Shown here: one piece after another, positions 45,006 through 52,895 of the stretch
Layout of the letters: each line of letters begins with the position of its first letter
Position numbering within the stretch: the first letter of the stretch is position 1
DNA from: Granulicella sapmiensis
Lineage (GTDB): Bacteria; Acidobacteriota; Terriglobia; Terriglobales; Acidobacteriaceae
Assembly: GCA_026225395.1 (NCBI GenBank)
Contig: JAMFSR010000024.1
Location: forward strand, 95,095-159,094
Direction: 5' to 3'
Length of the DNA: 64,000 bases
Notes under the pieces: model-generated
Told to the model about the DNA's origin: nothing
The model's input: the letters and a program-made list of their open reading frames with translations, nothing else
Database searches by the model: none
Position numbers and translations under genes: made by a program

Positions 45006-46490
45006 CTAGGTGAGGGAGTAGAGGCTTTTCACGGCCTCTTTGTATCTCTGAATAGACAGTTTATAGGCATCGCGGAGACCGCTCTGCGGAACTGCCGTGC
45101 TGTTGCCCTCAAGCCTCACACAGCGTTCTGCGATCTCCACGAAGCTTTGCGGCTTTTCCGTCAGCTGACTGTGCGCATGAATAGCCTGCATCGCCGCTCC
45201 CAGCGCTCCAGCTTCGGTCTCGGCGGGCACCTGGATCAGCGCGCCGGTGGTGTCGGCCAGAAGCTGCCGCCACTGCGCGGATTTCGCTCCTCCGCCGATA
45301 ACGAGGATGCGTTCCGCAGGCTTTCCGTTCAGGATCAAATCAAGCCCGTTCAGAACGCCGAAGCTGACGCCTTCGATCACGGCGCGAATGAGGTTCGCCG
45401 CCGTGAAGTTACTGGCTGACATACCGACGATCGAACCGCGAGCGGTGGGCAAATCGGGAGTTCGTTCCCCGTTGAGGAAAGGTACGAAGCACAGGCCGTC
45501 AGCACCGGGAGTGGAAGCAAGCAATGCGGGCTCGATGTCCGCAACGGTTTTGCCGAGGACGTTGAGCGTCTGCGTAACGACGTTCGTGGCGTTCATCGTA
45601 CATACCAATGGCAGCCATCCACCGGAGGACGAGCAGAACGGTGCAACGTCGGCAGCGGCAACGGTACTTGGTTGCTCGCTGTACGAGTAGACGGTCGATG
45701 AGGTGCCGAGCGAAACCGTCACGACACCTTCACGAACATTCCCGGTTCCGATCGCGCCCATCATGTTGTCTCCACCTCCGGTGGAGACAACGCAGTCTCG
45801 CGGCAGGCCAAGCACTTCAGCCGCTTCGTCGCGCAGAGGGCCGATGGTTTGGTCGGCGTTGAGAAGCGGCGGCAGCGCGTTGAAGAGATGGCCGCTGCCT
45901 CCGTCGATCTTATTCAGGATCTCTTCAGACCACTGGCGTTTGCGGACATCGAAGAACGCTGTGCCGGAAGCATCGCCATACTCCGCGAAGAGCTTTCCGG
46001 TGAGCCAGAAGTTGAGGTACTCGTGTGGCAGCAGGATGTGGCGAATGCGCGCAAAGTTTTCAGGCTCGTGCTTCTTGAGCCAGAGGAGCTTGGAGACGGT
46101 ATAGCCCGTGAGCGGGATGATGCCGAAGTGCTCGAAGCAAGCAGCTGCACCGCCGAGCATGTCGATAACCTCAGCGTTCTCCGGCGCTGTTTCAGTGTCG
46201 TTCCAGAGTTTGGCAGGACGGATGACCTGTAAGGCTTCGTCGAGGACAACGAGACCGTGTTGCTGGCCGGAAACGCCGATTGCCACAACGCCGGTGCTCT
46301 TCGCCTGGGTAAGGGACTGCTTCACGGAGGTGATGAGAGCGTCAATCCACCACTGCGGTTCCTGCTCGCGCGCTCCATTGGCGCGCTCGATAAGAGCATG
46401 TGGAGCGTAGCCGCGACCGAGCGCCTTTCCGGCGACGTCGATTAGGAGAGCTTTGGTGCCTTGTGTTCCGCAGTCGATTCCGAGATACAT
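45006..46490 (-). CDS. xylB: Xylulokinase (FGGY carbohydrate kinase)
   Basis: A 494-residue kinase with the actin-like ATPase fold. The start YLGIDCGTQGTKALLID binds phosphate, followed by GVSGQQHGLVVLDE, RPAKLWNDTET, and the ADP-binding VIGGGAKSAQWRQLLADTTG. It should phosphorylate D-xylulose to xylulose 5-phosphate in the cytoplasm. AAGGAAG lies a few bases before the ATG. It is followed, 45 bases on, by the isomerase gene, so the pair forms a sugar-to-ketose-phosphate module. Its product would feed the phosphoketolase encoded at 56.4-58.8 kb. Confidence 0.88.
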   Translation of the reverse strand: MYLGIDCGTQGTKALLIDVAGKALGRGYAPHALIERANGAREQEPQWWIDALITSVKQSLTQAKSTGVVAIGVSGQQHGLVVLDEALQVIRPAKLWNDTETAPENAEVIDMLGGAAACFEHFGIIPLTGYTVSKLLWLKKHEPENFARIRHILLPHEYLNFWLTGKLFAEYGDASGTAFFDVRKRQWSEEILNKIDGGSGHLFNALPPLLNADQTIGPLRDEAAEVLGLPRDCVVSTGGGDNMMGAIGTGNVREGVVTVSLGTSSTVYSYSEQPSTVAAADVAPFCSSSGGWLPLVCTMNATNVVTQTLNVLGKTVADIEPALLASTPGADGLCFVPFLNGERTPDLPTARGSIVGMSASNFTAANLIRAVIEGVSFGVLNGLDLILNGKPAERILVIGGGAKSAQWRQLLADTTGALIQVPAETEAGALGAAMQAIHAHSQLTEKPQSFVEIAERCVRLEGNSTAVPQSGLRDAYKLSIQRYKEAVKSLYSLT

Positions 46491-46656
46491 GGTCTTCCTT
46501 GTGGCGCTGCGTCATGCAGGCCGACGAAGCCATTCTACCTGTCCGTTCGGCTGGTCCTAAAAAAACCATTTGAACAGTGAAAACGCAATGGACGAGTTTC
46601 TGTCGAATCCGGTAGTCTCCGGGATGGAGACTGGAACGATATCCAAGGGGGTTTGC

Positions 46657-46989
46657 GTGAAGCGCTTTTGCCTGGCACTTGATCTCAAAGACGACAACGA
46701 TCTGATCGAGGAGTACAAGAAATACCACGAGAACGTTTGGCCTGAGATCAAGAAGAGCCTTCTGGATTCCGGTGTTACGGACATGAATATCTATTCGCTG
46801 GGCAATCGGCTCTTCATGATCATGGATGTTAATGACTCGTTTTCGTTTGAAGCCAAAGCAGCGGCTGACGCCGCGAACCCGAAGGTGCAGGAGTGGGAGC
46901 AGCTGATGTGGAAGTATCAATCTGCGCTTCCGCAGGCGAAACCCGGTGAGAAGTGGATGTTGATGGAGCACATCTTCGCGCTGAAGTAG
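46657..46989 (+). CDS. rhaM: L-rhamnose mutarotase-family protein
   Basis: A 110-residue protein of the RhaM/DUF718 family that interconverts sugar anomers. It has CLALDLKDDNDLIEEYKKYH with the conserved His, ENVWPEIKKSLLDSGVTDMN, IYSLGNRLFMIMDV and the C-terminal WMLMEHIFAL. The start is a GTG with AAGGGGG six bases ahead; the frame extends upstream to 46570 without homology. Its substrate here could be fucose rather than rhamnose given the fuconolactonase nearby. It ends one base before the stop of the convergent dehydrogenase gene. Confidence 0.8.
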   Translation: MKRFCLALDLKDDNDLIEEYKKYHENVWPEIKKSLLDSGVTDMNIYSLGNRLFMIMDVNDSFSFEAKAAADAANPKVQEWEQLMWKYQSALPQAKPGEKWMLMEHIFALK

Positions 46990-47997
46990 TTACGAACTCA
47001 TCTGGATCATGATCTTGGTAAAAGCTGCGGGATTCGCGGACCATTTCGCCAGCATCGAGGGAGATTCGTCGAGCGAGACGATGGCGGTAACGGCCTGATC
47101 GACGGGGAACCTGCCGGTTGCGAGCATGGCCATAACGTCGAGGAAGTCCTGCGGCAAGGCGTTGCGAGAGCCCATGATGTCCAGCTCTTTCTGGACGAAG
47201 AGGCGCGTCTCGTAGGCTACCGGTTCCTTCGCATAGCCGATGTAGACGACGCGTCCGGTGAAGGCGACTTCTTCTACGGCCATGCGGAAGGTTTCGGGAA
47301 GGCCGATGGCTTCGATCATGACGTCGGGGCCGTCGCCGTTGGTGAGCTCTCTCAGCCGCTCGCGGACATTCTCGCGGCTGGAGTGGATGACATTGGTGGC
47401 GCCTGCGAGCTGCGCAGTTGCGAGCTTTTCGTCGTCGAGGTCGATGGCGATGGTACGGGCGCCGCGGAAGGCTGCACCGGCGATGGCTCCGAGGCCGATG
47501 CCGCCGCAGCCGAAGACGGCTACGGTGTCGTGCGGCATGACGCGGCCGCGGGAGACGGCGTGGAAGCCTACGGTGAGCGGCTCGGTGAGGCAAAGGTGCT
47601 TGAGTGGCAAGGTTGAGGGATAGACCTTGGTGGCGGGAACGGAGAGCAGCTCGGTGATTGCGCCATCGCGCTGCACGCCGAAGGTTTCGTTATGGCGGCA
47701 GGCGTTGTGGCGTCCGCGGCGGCAGGATGGGCAGACGCCGCAGCTGGTGTAGGGCGAGACGGTTACGTGGGTTCCCGCTGGAATGGCTGTGGTGCCTTCA
47801 AGGACGGTTGCGGCGATTTCATGGCCCAGAACGCGCGGGTAGGTGATGAGCGGGTTTTTGCCGCGGAACGAGTTGAGATCGGTTCCGCAGAGACCGACCA
47901 TCTGGACCTTGAGGAGGATGTCGCCTGCGGCGTGGGTGGGCTCGGCGATGTCTGTGATGCGGGCGTCTTCGGGTTGGAGCAGCGACAGCGCTTTCAT
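46990..47997 (-). CDS. Zinc-dependent alcohol dehydrogenase (MDR family)
   Basis: A 335-residue enzyme. Catalytic zinc ligands lie in [10 protein letters not shown] and [10 protein letters not shown]. Structural zinc cysteines are in [16 protein letters not shown]. The NAD(P) Rossmann motif is [13 protein letters not shown]. Next to a fuconolactonase-like gene on the same strand (17-base spacer), it is a candidate L-fucose (or other sugar) dehydrogenase of an oxidative pathway. The ATG at 47997 has AAGGA six bases ahead; an upstream in-frame extension to 48153 overlaps the neighbour and is unlikely. Confidence 0.85.
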   Translation of the reverse strand: MKALSLLQPEDARITDIAEPTHAAGDILLKVQMVGLCGTDLNSFRGKNPLITYPRVLGHEIAATVLEGTTAIPAGTHVTVSPYTSCGVCPSCRRGRHNACRHNETFGVQRDGAITELLSVPATKVYPSTLPLKHLCLTEPLTVGFHAVSRGRVMPHDTVAVFGCGGIGLGAIAGAAFRGARTIAIDLDDEKLATAQLAGATNVIHSSRENVRERLRELTNGDGPDVMIEAIGLPETFRMAVEEVAFTGRVVYIGYAKEPVAYETRLFVQKELDIMGSRNALPQDFLDVMAMLATGRFPVDQAVTAIVSLDESPSMLAKWSANPAAFTKIMIQMSS

Positions 47998-48014
47998 AGA
48001 GTTCCTTGGTTGGA

Positions 48015-48845
48015 TTAGGGAGCGAGCCGGTAGACGCTTGCGGCTGTCCTGCCTTCGATCTGCTCGCGTTCGTTGCCGGAGAGCGGAGCGAGCCACTGTG
48101 TGATGATCTGCCACCAGCGGGTGTAGCTGCAAGCAACGTTGATCACGGGCCAATCGCTGCCGACCATCATGCGGAGTGGACCGAAGGCTTCGAGGGCGGT
48201 TTCGAAGTAGGGCTTGAGGAGGTCAGGTGTCCAGGTTTGCCAGTCAGCTTCGGTGGCCATTCCGGAGAGCTTGCAGTGGACGTTCTGGCGTTTGGCCAGC
48301 TCACGGAAGGCTGGTTCCCAAGCGGCGAAGCCGTTGTTGGCGATATCGGGTTTGGCGATGTGATCGAGGACGAAGGTCTGGTTTGGGTGACGGTCGACGA
48401 AGCGGATGGCTTCTTCAAGTTGGCGCGCGAAGATGAGGATTTCGTAGACGAGGCTGGTGTCGCGCATCGTGGCAATGCCGCGGTTGAAGGATTCCGCGTC
48501 GAGGAAGCCGTCCGGTTCGGCTTGGACGACGTGGCGGAGGCCTTTTAAGAGCGGGTTTTGTTGCAGTGTTTCGAGCGTGGATGTGAAGGATTCGGATGCG
48601 ATGGGAGCCCAGCCAACCACGCCTTTGATGATCGATGATTCTGCTGCCAGATCGAGGAGCCAATGCGTTTCTTCGAGGCTTTGGCGTGCCTGGACGGCGA
48701 TGGAGCCGGTGACACGGGAGGCAGCCGTTTCGGTGGCGAGGTCTGTGGGCAGGAAGTCGCGCTGCAGGACCTTCATGCGGTCGTCGATCCAACCGTAGTC
48801 TTCGGTTGTGTAGTGCCACAGGTGGTGGTGGGCGTCGATGCGCAA
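48015..48845 (-). CDS. Amidohydrolase-2 family lactonase (L-fuconolactonase-like)
   Basis: A 276-residue TIM-barrel amidohydrolase. The N-terminal metal motif is [12 protein letters not shown] (H-x-H), followed by [40 protein letters not shown] and the final Asp in [16 protein letters not shown]. This group hydrolyses sugar lactones such as L-fucono-1,5-lactone. The start is a TTG with GGAG six bases upstream. First gene of a two-gene unit with the dehydrogenase, which would make the lactone it opens. Confidence 0.82.
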   Translation of the reverse strand: MRIDAHHHLWHYTTEDYGWIDDRMKVLQRDFLPTDLATETAASRVTGSIAVQARQSLEETHWLLDLAAESSIIKGVVGWAPIASESFTSTLETLQQNPLLKGLRHVVQAEPDGFLDAESFNRGIATMRDTSLVYEILIFARQLEEAIRFVDRHPNQTFVLDHIAKPDIANNGFAAWEPAFRELAKRQNVHCKLSGMATEADWQTWTPDLLKPYFETALEAFGPLRMMVGSDWPVINVACSYTRWWQIITQWLAPLSGNEREQIEGRTAASVYRLAP

Positions 48846-48944
48846 CGGAGGCTCCAGGGGGTTCGATGATGACTATAACGGAGGGTACCCCCCTCCCCCC
48901 TATGTAGCGGGTATCCTGTACGTAAGTGGCTTTAGAATGTGTGG

Positions 48945-48956
48945 CCCCGGGGCAGG
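48945..48956 (+). repeat. 12-bp direct repeat flanking the IS1595-type element, left copy
   Basis: CCCCGGGGCAGG, identical to the copy at 52534-52545. It may contain the target duplication; IS1595-family elements usually duplicate 8 bp. Confidence 0.75.
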
Positions 48957-48967
48957 CAATAATATAC

Positions 48968-48996
48968 TTGACAGACCATAGTCAGTCTGCTACCTT
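48968..48996 (+). promoter_or_regulatory. Transposase promoter
   Basis: TTGACA and TACCTT separated by 17 bases. The -10 ends six bases before the transposase ATG at 49003, so the transcript should be almost leaderless; no Shine-Dalgarno sequence is present. A short inverted repeat (CAGAC ... GTCTG) overlaps the spacer. Confidence 0.55.
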
Positions 48997-49002
48997 AGAT
49001 TC

Positions 49003-50055
49003 ATGGACAGCCCTAAGACCTTACTCGAAGCGGTTCAATACTTTAGCGACGCCGAACGCTGCCGCCAGTTTATGATAGCCGTTCGCTGGCCGGATGGGGT
49101 GGTGAAGTGTCCCCGGTGCGGTTCTGAGAAGGTCACTTGGCTGGAGAACGCGAAGGTCTACCGCTGCTACGGTAAGCACCCGAAGCAGAAGTTCTCGCTA
49201 AAGGTCGGCACTGTGTTTGAGGACTCACCGATCAGTCTAGAGAAGTGGCTTCCTGCGGCGTGGATGCTATCGAACATGCGGAACGGCGTCAGCAGCTATG
49301 AACTATCGCGGTCGCTGGGCGTGACTCAAAAATCCTCATGGTTCATGCTGCACAGAATTCGTCTTGCGATGAAGGATACAGAGTACGGCTCCAAGCTAGG
49401 CACTCCCGGCCCTAACGGGAACGCTGGCGCTGGCGAGGCTAACGCGGCTAAGGACACATGGGAGCACGGAGACAAGGCCGTAGAGGTTGATGAGGCATTT
49501 GTCGGCGGCAAACTGGCGAACATGCACAAGAGCCGCGTAGCGAAGATGCGCGAGGACTTCCCTGATTGCATGGCAGAGGGCTATGAGGTTCGCAAAGACA
49601 ACAAGACCCCGGTCATTGGCATGTTTGACCGCGCTACACGTCAGGTTCGCGCGAAGGTCGTCAAGAACGTCCGGCGCGATACTCTGCAGGCCGAGATTCT
49701 AAAGAACGTGAAGTACGGCTCTGCGATCTACACGGATGAGGCCGTGGTGCATGACACGCTGCGCTCCAAGTTTGTCCACGAGACGGTGAATCATGCCGAG
49801 CGTTACGTTGACGGCCAGATTCACACGAACAGCCTTGAAAACTTTTGGTCGCTAATGAAGCGGAACCTAGCAGGGACGTACGTCTGTGTGGAACCGTTCC
49901 GTCTCGACCGTTACTTGGATGAGCAGATGTTTCGCTTCAACAACAGGCTCAAGAACGATGATGCCTCGCGGTTCCGCAAGGTCGTTGCACAACTCACCGG
50001 AAAGCGATTGACTTATACTGAATTGACGGGCAAGACGGACGCCAGTAGGTTCTAA
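49003..50055 (+). CDS. IS1595-family transposase
   Basis: A 350-residue transposase. An N-terminal zinc ribbon (VKCPRCGSEKV ... VYRCYGKHPKQKFSLKVGT) is followed by VFEDSPISLEKWLPAAWML and a winged-helix region (SSYELSRSLGVTQKSSWFML). The ISXO2-like catalytic domain has KAVEVDEAFVGGK (first Asp), SAIYTDEAVVHDTL (second Asp) and GQIHTNSLENFWSLMKR (Asn/Glu of the last motif). It appears complete with no frameshift, so it could be active. Its stop overlaps the next, convergent small gene by four bases. Confidence 0.92.
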   Translation: MDSPKTLLEAVQYFSDAERCRQFMIAVRWPDGVVKCPRCGSEKVTWLENAKVYRCYGKHPKQKFSLKVGTVFEDSPISLEKWLPAAWMLSNMRNGVSSYELSRSLGVTQKSSWFMLHRIRLAMKDTEYGSKLGTPGPNGNAGAGEANAAKDTWEHGDKAVEVDEAFVGGKLANMHKSRVAKMREDFPDCMAEGYEVRKDNKTPVIGMFDRATRQVRAKVVKNVRRDTLQAEILKNVKYGSAIYTDEAVVHDTLRSKFVHETVNHAERYVDGQIHTNSLENFWSLMKRNLAGTYVCVEPFRLDRYLDEQMFRFNNRLKNDDASRFRKVVAQLTGKRLTYTELTGKTDASRF

Positions 50056-50255
50056 CGCGAACCGGAAACGGCAGGGCCGGGGGAAGCGGAAGGCTTAGAA
50101 CGCCTTGCTTCCTTTTCGGCCTCTAGCTTTGCTTTGATCTCTGAGTGCGGCACGGAAACGAGCTGCCTCATAAAACCAGTGAACTGTGCGAAGTCGCCCT
50201 GTACATCCTTGGCGGGAGAGTCTGGGACACTCGCTTTTAGTTCAGCTTTCGCCAT
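50052..50255 (-). CDS. Small passenger protein of unknown function
   Basis: A 67-residue Lys/Glu/Ser-rich protein (ELKASVPDSPAKDVQGDFAQ, then FTGFMRQLVSVPHSEIKAK) with a helical, charged C-terminal part. It is convergent with the transposase. An upstream in-frame ATG at 50318 would add 21 residues. No family recognised; possibly an accessory of the element. Confidence 0.5.
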   Translation of the reverse strand: MAKAELKASVPDSPAKDVQGDFAQFTGFMRQLVSVPHSEIKAKLEAEKEARRSKPSASPGPAVSGSR

Positions 50256-50314
50256 CCTAGCTGCATAGTACCACGCGGCGGGAAGGCGATCCTGTGTCTG
50301 TCTATCTGGAAAGT

Positions 50315-51097
50315 TCAAACGAACTGATTGATGGTTCCCTGCACCAATGTGCTCAAATCTCTCAGCGTTTGGAGCACAAGTTTCCCTTTGAAAACTTCGA
50401 CATCGCCAAAAGCTATATCGAAGGATGGCTGGATGTTCTCATCTTTTTCCGTATTGCCGGGAAAGCGCAGGAGTTCGTCGCCATTTTTAGGAACCAACAG
50501 CGGGCCTACCCACGGAATGCTGACAGATTGTTTCTCGGTGGAAGGATTATCTCCGAAGAATTCAGATCCGAATGTTTCCGCGATTTCCGCGTCGCTGACG
50601 CGGTAGTTTATGGCCTCGATACATTGGGTTTGGGTGAGGATGAGATCGTGCTTATCAGTAATGTCCATCCGGTGAAGGCCCCAAAAAGCATCATTGCCAG
50701 TGAGGTATGGCTTCTGAAGGTCAATGAGTGCCTGATCGGGGATGCTCATACCTTGTATCTTTCCCGGAGCGCCAGCTATGTGCTTGCCGGAACTCTGGCT
50801 AATAGGAAAGTAGGTATTGGCTGTAACAATTCCGCCGTTATCTCGAACGAGCGCAGCCGCAAGATGATCCAGAGCCGATCTGAGATTGTGGATAGCGTCA
50901 CCGATAACCAAGCTGATGAGAGGGTCGATCTCAGTCACATTCTCGACTACATATTCCGTGTGTGCCGCATGAGGATTGTACTGAGGTCTAAGTTTGCAAG
51001 GGCTTATTTGGAGAAAGGATTTTCTCCGCATATCGAAATCGTCGATGTGGTGGTTGGCCCTATCGATTTTTAGTTGAGCCGATTTAAACTCTCTCAT
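50315..51097 (-). CDS. Passenger protein with HEPN-like R-x4-H motif
   Basis: A 260-residue soluble protein. A helix near residue 65 reads LISLVIGDAIHNLRSALDHL, which contains R-x4-H as in HEPN ribonuclease or scaffold domains. The rest (YFPISQSSGK, FWGLHRMDITDKHDLILTQT) is conserved-looking but unassigned. The ATG at 51097 is chosen because the longer frame adds an unrelated stretch. It lies 25 bases downstream of another small minus-strand gene and is probably co-transcribed with it. Confidence 0.6.
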   Translation of the reverse strand: MREFKSAQLKIDRANHHIDDFDMRRKSFLQISPCKLRPQYNPHAAHTEYVVENVTEIDPLISLVIGDAIHNLRSALDHLAAALVRDNGGIVTANTYFPISQSSGKHIAGAPGKIQGMSIPDQALIDLQKPYLTGNDAFWGLHRMDITDKHDLILTQTQCIEAINYRVSDAEIAETFGSEFFGDNPSTEKQSVSIPWVGPLLVPKNGDELLRFPGNTEKDENIQPSFDIAFGDVEVFKGKLVLQTLRDLSTLVQGTINQFV

Positions 51098-51122
51098 GAA
51101 GATGAACCTAAGAATTTTTATC

Positions 51123-51353
51123 TTATACAGAGGGAGTTGATATTTTCTTCCCACGCACGGATTTGGAGCGCACAAGTGCTTGTAGCAAACCGGCCCCTTC
51201 GGTAGTGTTCACAGCAACGGGACTACCGATTGGAAACCATTTCTCCTTGATTAAAGAGTTCACTGATTTGACTAACGCTTCAGACGATTTAGCCTTTGCG
51301 AGCGTGTATTCCCCTACATCATGTCCCTCAAGCTGAAAGCCTCCCTCATCCAT
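51123..51353 (-). CDS. Small passenger protein of unknown function
   Basis: A 76-residue protein (GEYTLAKAKSSEALVKSVNS, EKWFPIGSPVAVNTTEGAGL). The layout resembles short 'DUF1737-like' proteins, but that is only an impression. A strong ribosome-binding site (GGAGGG) precedes the ATG. It sits between the exported passenger protein and the HEPN-like gene, all on one strand. Confidence 0.5.
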   Translation of the reverse strand: MDEGGFQLEGHDVGEYTLAKAKSSEALVKSVNSLIKEKWFPIGSPVAVNTTEGAGLLQALVRSKSVRGKKISTPSV

Positions 51354-51385
51354 ACGAACCCTCCCTGATTCGTAGTCTTGGTTCG

Positions 51386-52186
51386 CTACTGTGTTTGAAA
51401 CGTAGTGATCTTTACATCAGAATTTCCCTTCATTGGGACGTTAATTTTGATTTCAAACGATCTCCCATTATCAAACTCAAATCGCATCGTCTCTTCGTTT
51501 CCCTTATCCGAAGGCATCTGAAACATCTTGACTTGTACGGTAAGGTCGCGCGTTCCTAAGAATTTTCCAGCCTTACTGTTGTCAGTATCGCCACGCGCGT
51601 AGAGTTCGACGAACAATCTTTGAGCGAGCGCCAAGGCATCCCCCTGAAGTGAGCGGAGTGAGTTTGTAATGATCGAAACCACTTTGCCGTCACTAAAAGC
51701 AATCTCCCAAAACTCCTGCGCCGGGAGCGTAAGGCTCTCAACCGCCCAAATCTGTATTTGCGATCCGGTTTCGTTTAAGTCACCTTCCTTCGTCATTTTG
51801 AAATGCCCAGTCAATCCACTAAGAACTTCTTGCTGGGCCATCCCTACTTTGACCCACGAAATATCGGGAGTAGGAGCGGTGGCGGTCGAAGCAGTAGGGA
51901 GCGGCGGAAGAGGCGGTGCAGGAGTGGGTATCGGTATCTGTAATGGTCTTGATTTGGGTGTAGGACGGCTAGAATTCCAGCCGTCATCCCAAGCGCTCTT
52001 GGAAGAATCGTTCTTTACACAGGCCCATGTCCAATAAGCGTTTCCTTTGCCATCTGTGTTGCATGTGGGAACAAGGTCTTTACAGCCAATTGGCGGGATA
52101 GGCTTGATGGGCTGAATAGCACATTGCCCAAGCACCACCGAGGCGGAGCAGGATGCCAACATAGCCACAACAAGGGCTGATCTCAT
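51386..52186 (-). CDS. Exported passenger protein of unknown function
   Basis: A 266-residue protein with a signal peptide (ALVVAMLASCSASVVLGQ), a Cys-containing region (IKPIPPIGCKDLVPTCNTDG ... WTWACVKN), a Pro-rich linker (IPIPTPAPPLPPLP) and a C-terminal domain (DISWVKVGMAQQEVLSGLTG, FWEIAFSDGKVVSII). The C-terminal part resembles periplasmic SmpA/OmlA-like folds in its VKVGMAQQEVL start, a weak clue. AGGGG lies nine bases before the chosen ATG. Confidence 0.5.
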   Translation of the reverse strand: MRSALVVAMLASCSASVVLGQCAIQPIKPIPPIGCKDLVPTCNTDGKGNAYWTWACVKNDSSKSAWDDGWNSSRPTPKSRPLQIPIPTPAPPLPPLPTASTATAPTPDISWVKVGMAQQEVLSGLTGHFKMTKEGDLNETGSQIQIWAVESLTLPAQEFWEIAFSDGKVVSIITNSLRSLQGDALALAQRLFVELYARGDTDNSKAGKFLGTRDLTVQVKMFQMPSDKGNEETMRFEFDNGRSFEIKINVPMKGNSDVKITTFQTQ

Positions 52187-52269
52187 GCGAATAGACCCCT
52201 CCCGATCCAGCGCAGAATGATGTTTTATCAAACATCAAGTAGCGCCCAGACTATCTCCATCCTTGAAGG

Positions 52270-52512
52270 ATGGCAATCAGTAAATCTGCGGAGAGGGTCA
52301 GTGCCGAATCTATATGCGTCCGGTTAGGCCGTAGGATCGCCGAACTTCGACAGGCGAAGGGCTGGTCACAGCGGATGTTGGCCGACCACGCTCAGATCGA
52401 ACAGGCACACTTGGCTAGGCTGGAATTGGGTCAGGTCGAGGCTGGAGTGCTGATTCTAGAGAAGATCGCAAAGGCTCTGGGCGTGGAGATTGCCAGCCTC
52501 TTCAGGGGGTAG
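52270..52512 (+). CDS. XRE-family transcriptional regulator
   Basis: An 80-residue protein consisting of one helix-turn-helix domain: LGRRIAELRQAKGWSQRMLA, DHAQIEQAHLARLELGQVEA and ILEKIAKALGVEIASLF. It is transcribed away from the minus-strand passenger genes and is a candidate repressor of the element. It ends at the right inverted repeat. Confidence 0.85.
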   Translation: MAISKSAERVSAESICVRLGRRIAELRQAKGWSQRMLADHAQIEQAHLARLELGQVEAGVLILEKIAKALGVEIASLFRG

Positions 52513-52533
52513 AGTCAGTCAGATATATTATTA

Positions 52534-52545
52534 CCCCGGGGCAGG
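52534..52545 (+). repeat. 12-bp direct repeat flanking the IS1595-type element, right copy
   Basis: CCCCGGGGCAGG, identical to 48945-48956. Confidence 0.75.
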
Positions 52546-52895
52546 GGGATCTCGTAAGCGAATGATTCTAAACGAGTTGCATGCAAATTATTGCAAAGAA
52601 AGAGGGTTAGCCTATTCAGCTGTTGGTTCCTGTTGAGGGATGAGGGATGAGGGATGAGGGTTTGGAGGAATGAGGGTTGAGGGTTGAGGTTTAAGGGCTG
52701 ATTTAATTATAGGGATTTGAGTGAGTAAGTATGCAAGGAGAATTCGCTTTGGAATGTTGGAGTTAGGTGGGTAGGGGGCTTGACAGGTTTTTAGACGGGT
52801 TGAGGTGGCTTTCGTTCCGTTGTGAGTTTTGAGTTTCTTAGATCTGAGTTAAGTGCCCGGGCGCTGGATGGTTTCAGGCCCGGGCGGTGGGTAAA
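52546..52895. other. Non-coding gap after the mobile element
   Basis: No supported gene. It contains the GGG heptad repeat described separately, and several short AG-rich stretches. Confidence 0.6.
52634..52687 (+). repeat. GGGATGA/GGGTTGA heptad repeats, G-quadruplex-capable
   Basis: Tandem TGAGGGA units put GGG at 52637, 52644, 52651 and 52658, each separated by four bases; GGGTTGA units follow at 52674 and 52681. Four regularly spaced GGG runs fit the G-quadruplex pattern. Confidence 0.7.

Larger units (their letters stand above)
48957..52533 (+). mobile_element. IS1595-type element with five passenger genes
   Basis: A 3577-bp unit between two perfect 12-bp direct repeats. Its ends form an imperfect inverted repeat: after the first base both ends read AATAATATA, two differing bases, TGAC, one differing base, GAC (left 48957-48977, right 52513-52533 reversed). 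It contains a full-length transposase followed by four minus-strand genes and one plus-strand XRE regulator. IS1595-family transposons are known to carry passengers, so the whole block is read as one mobile unit. Confidence 0.7.
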
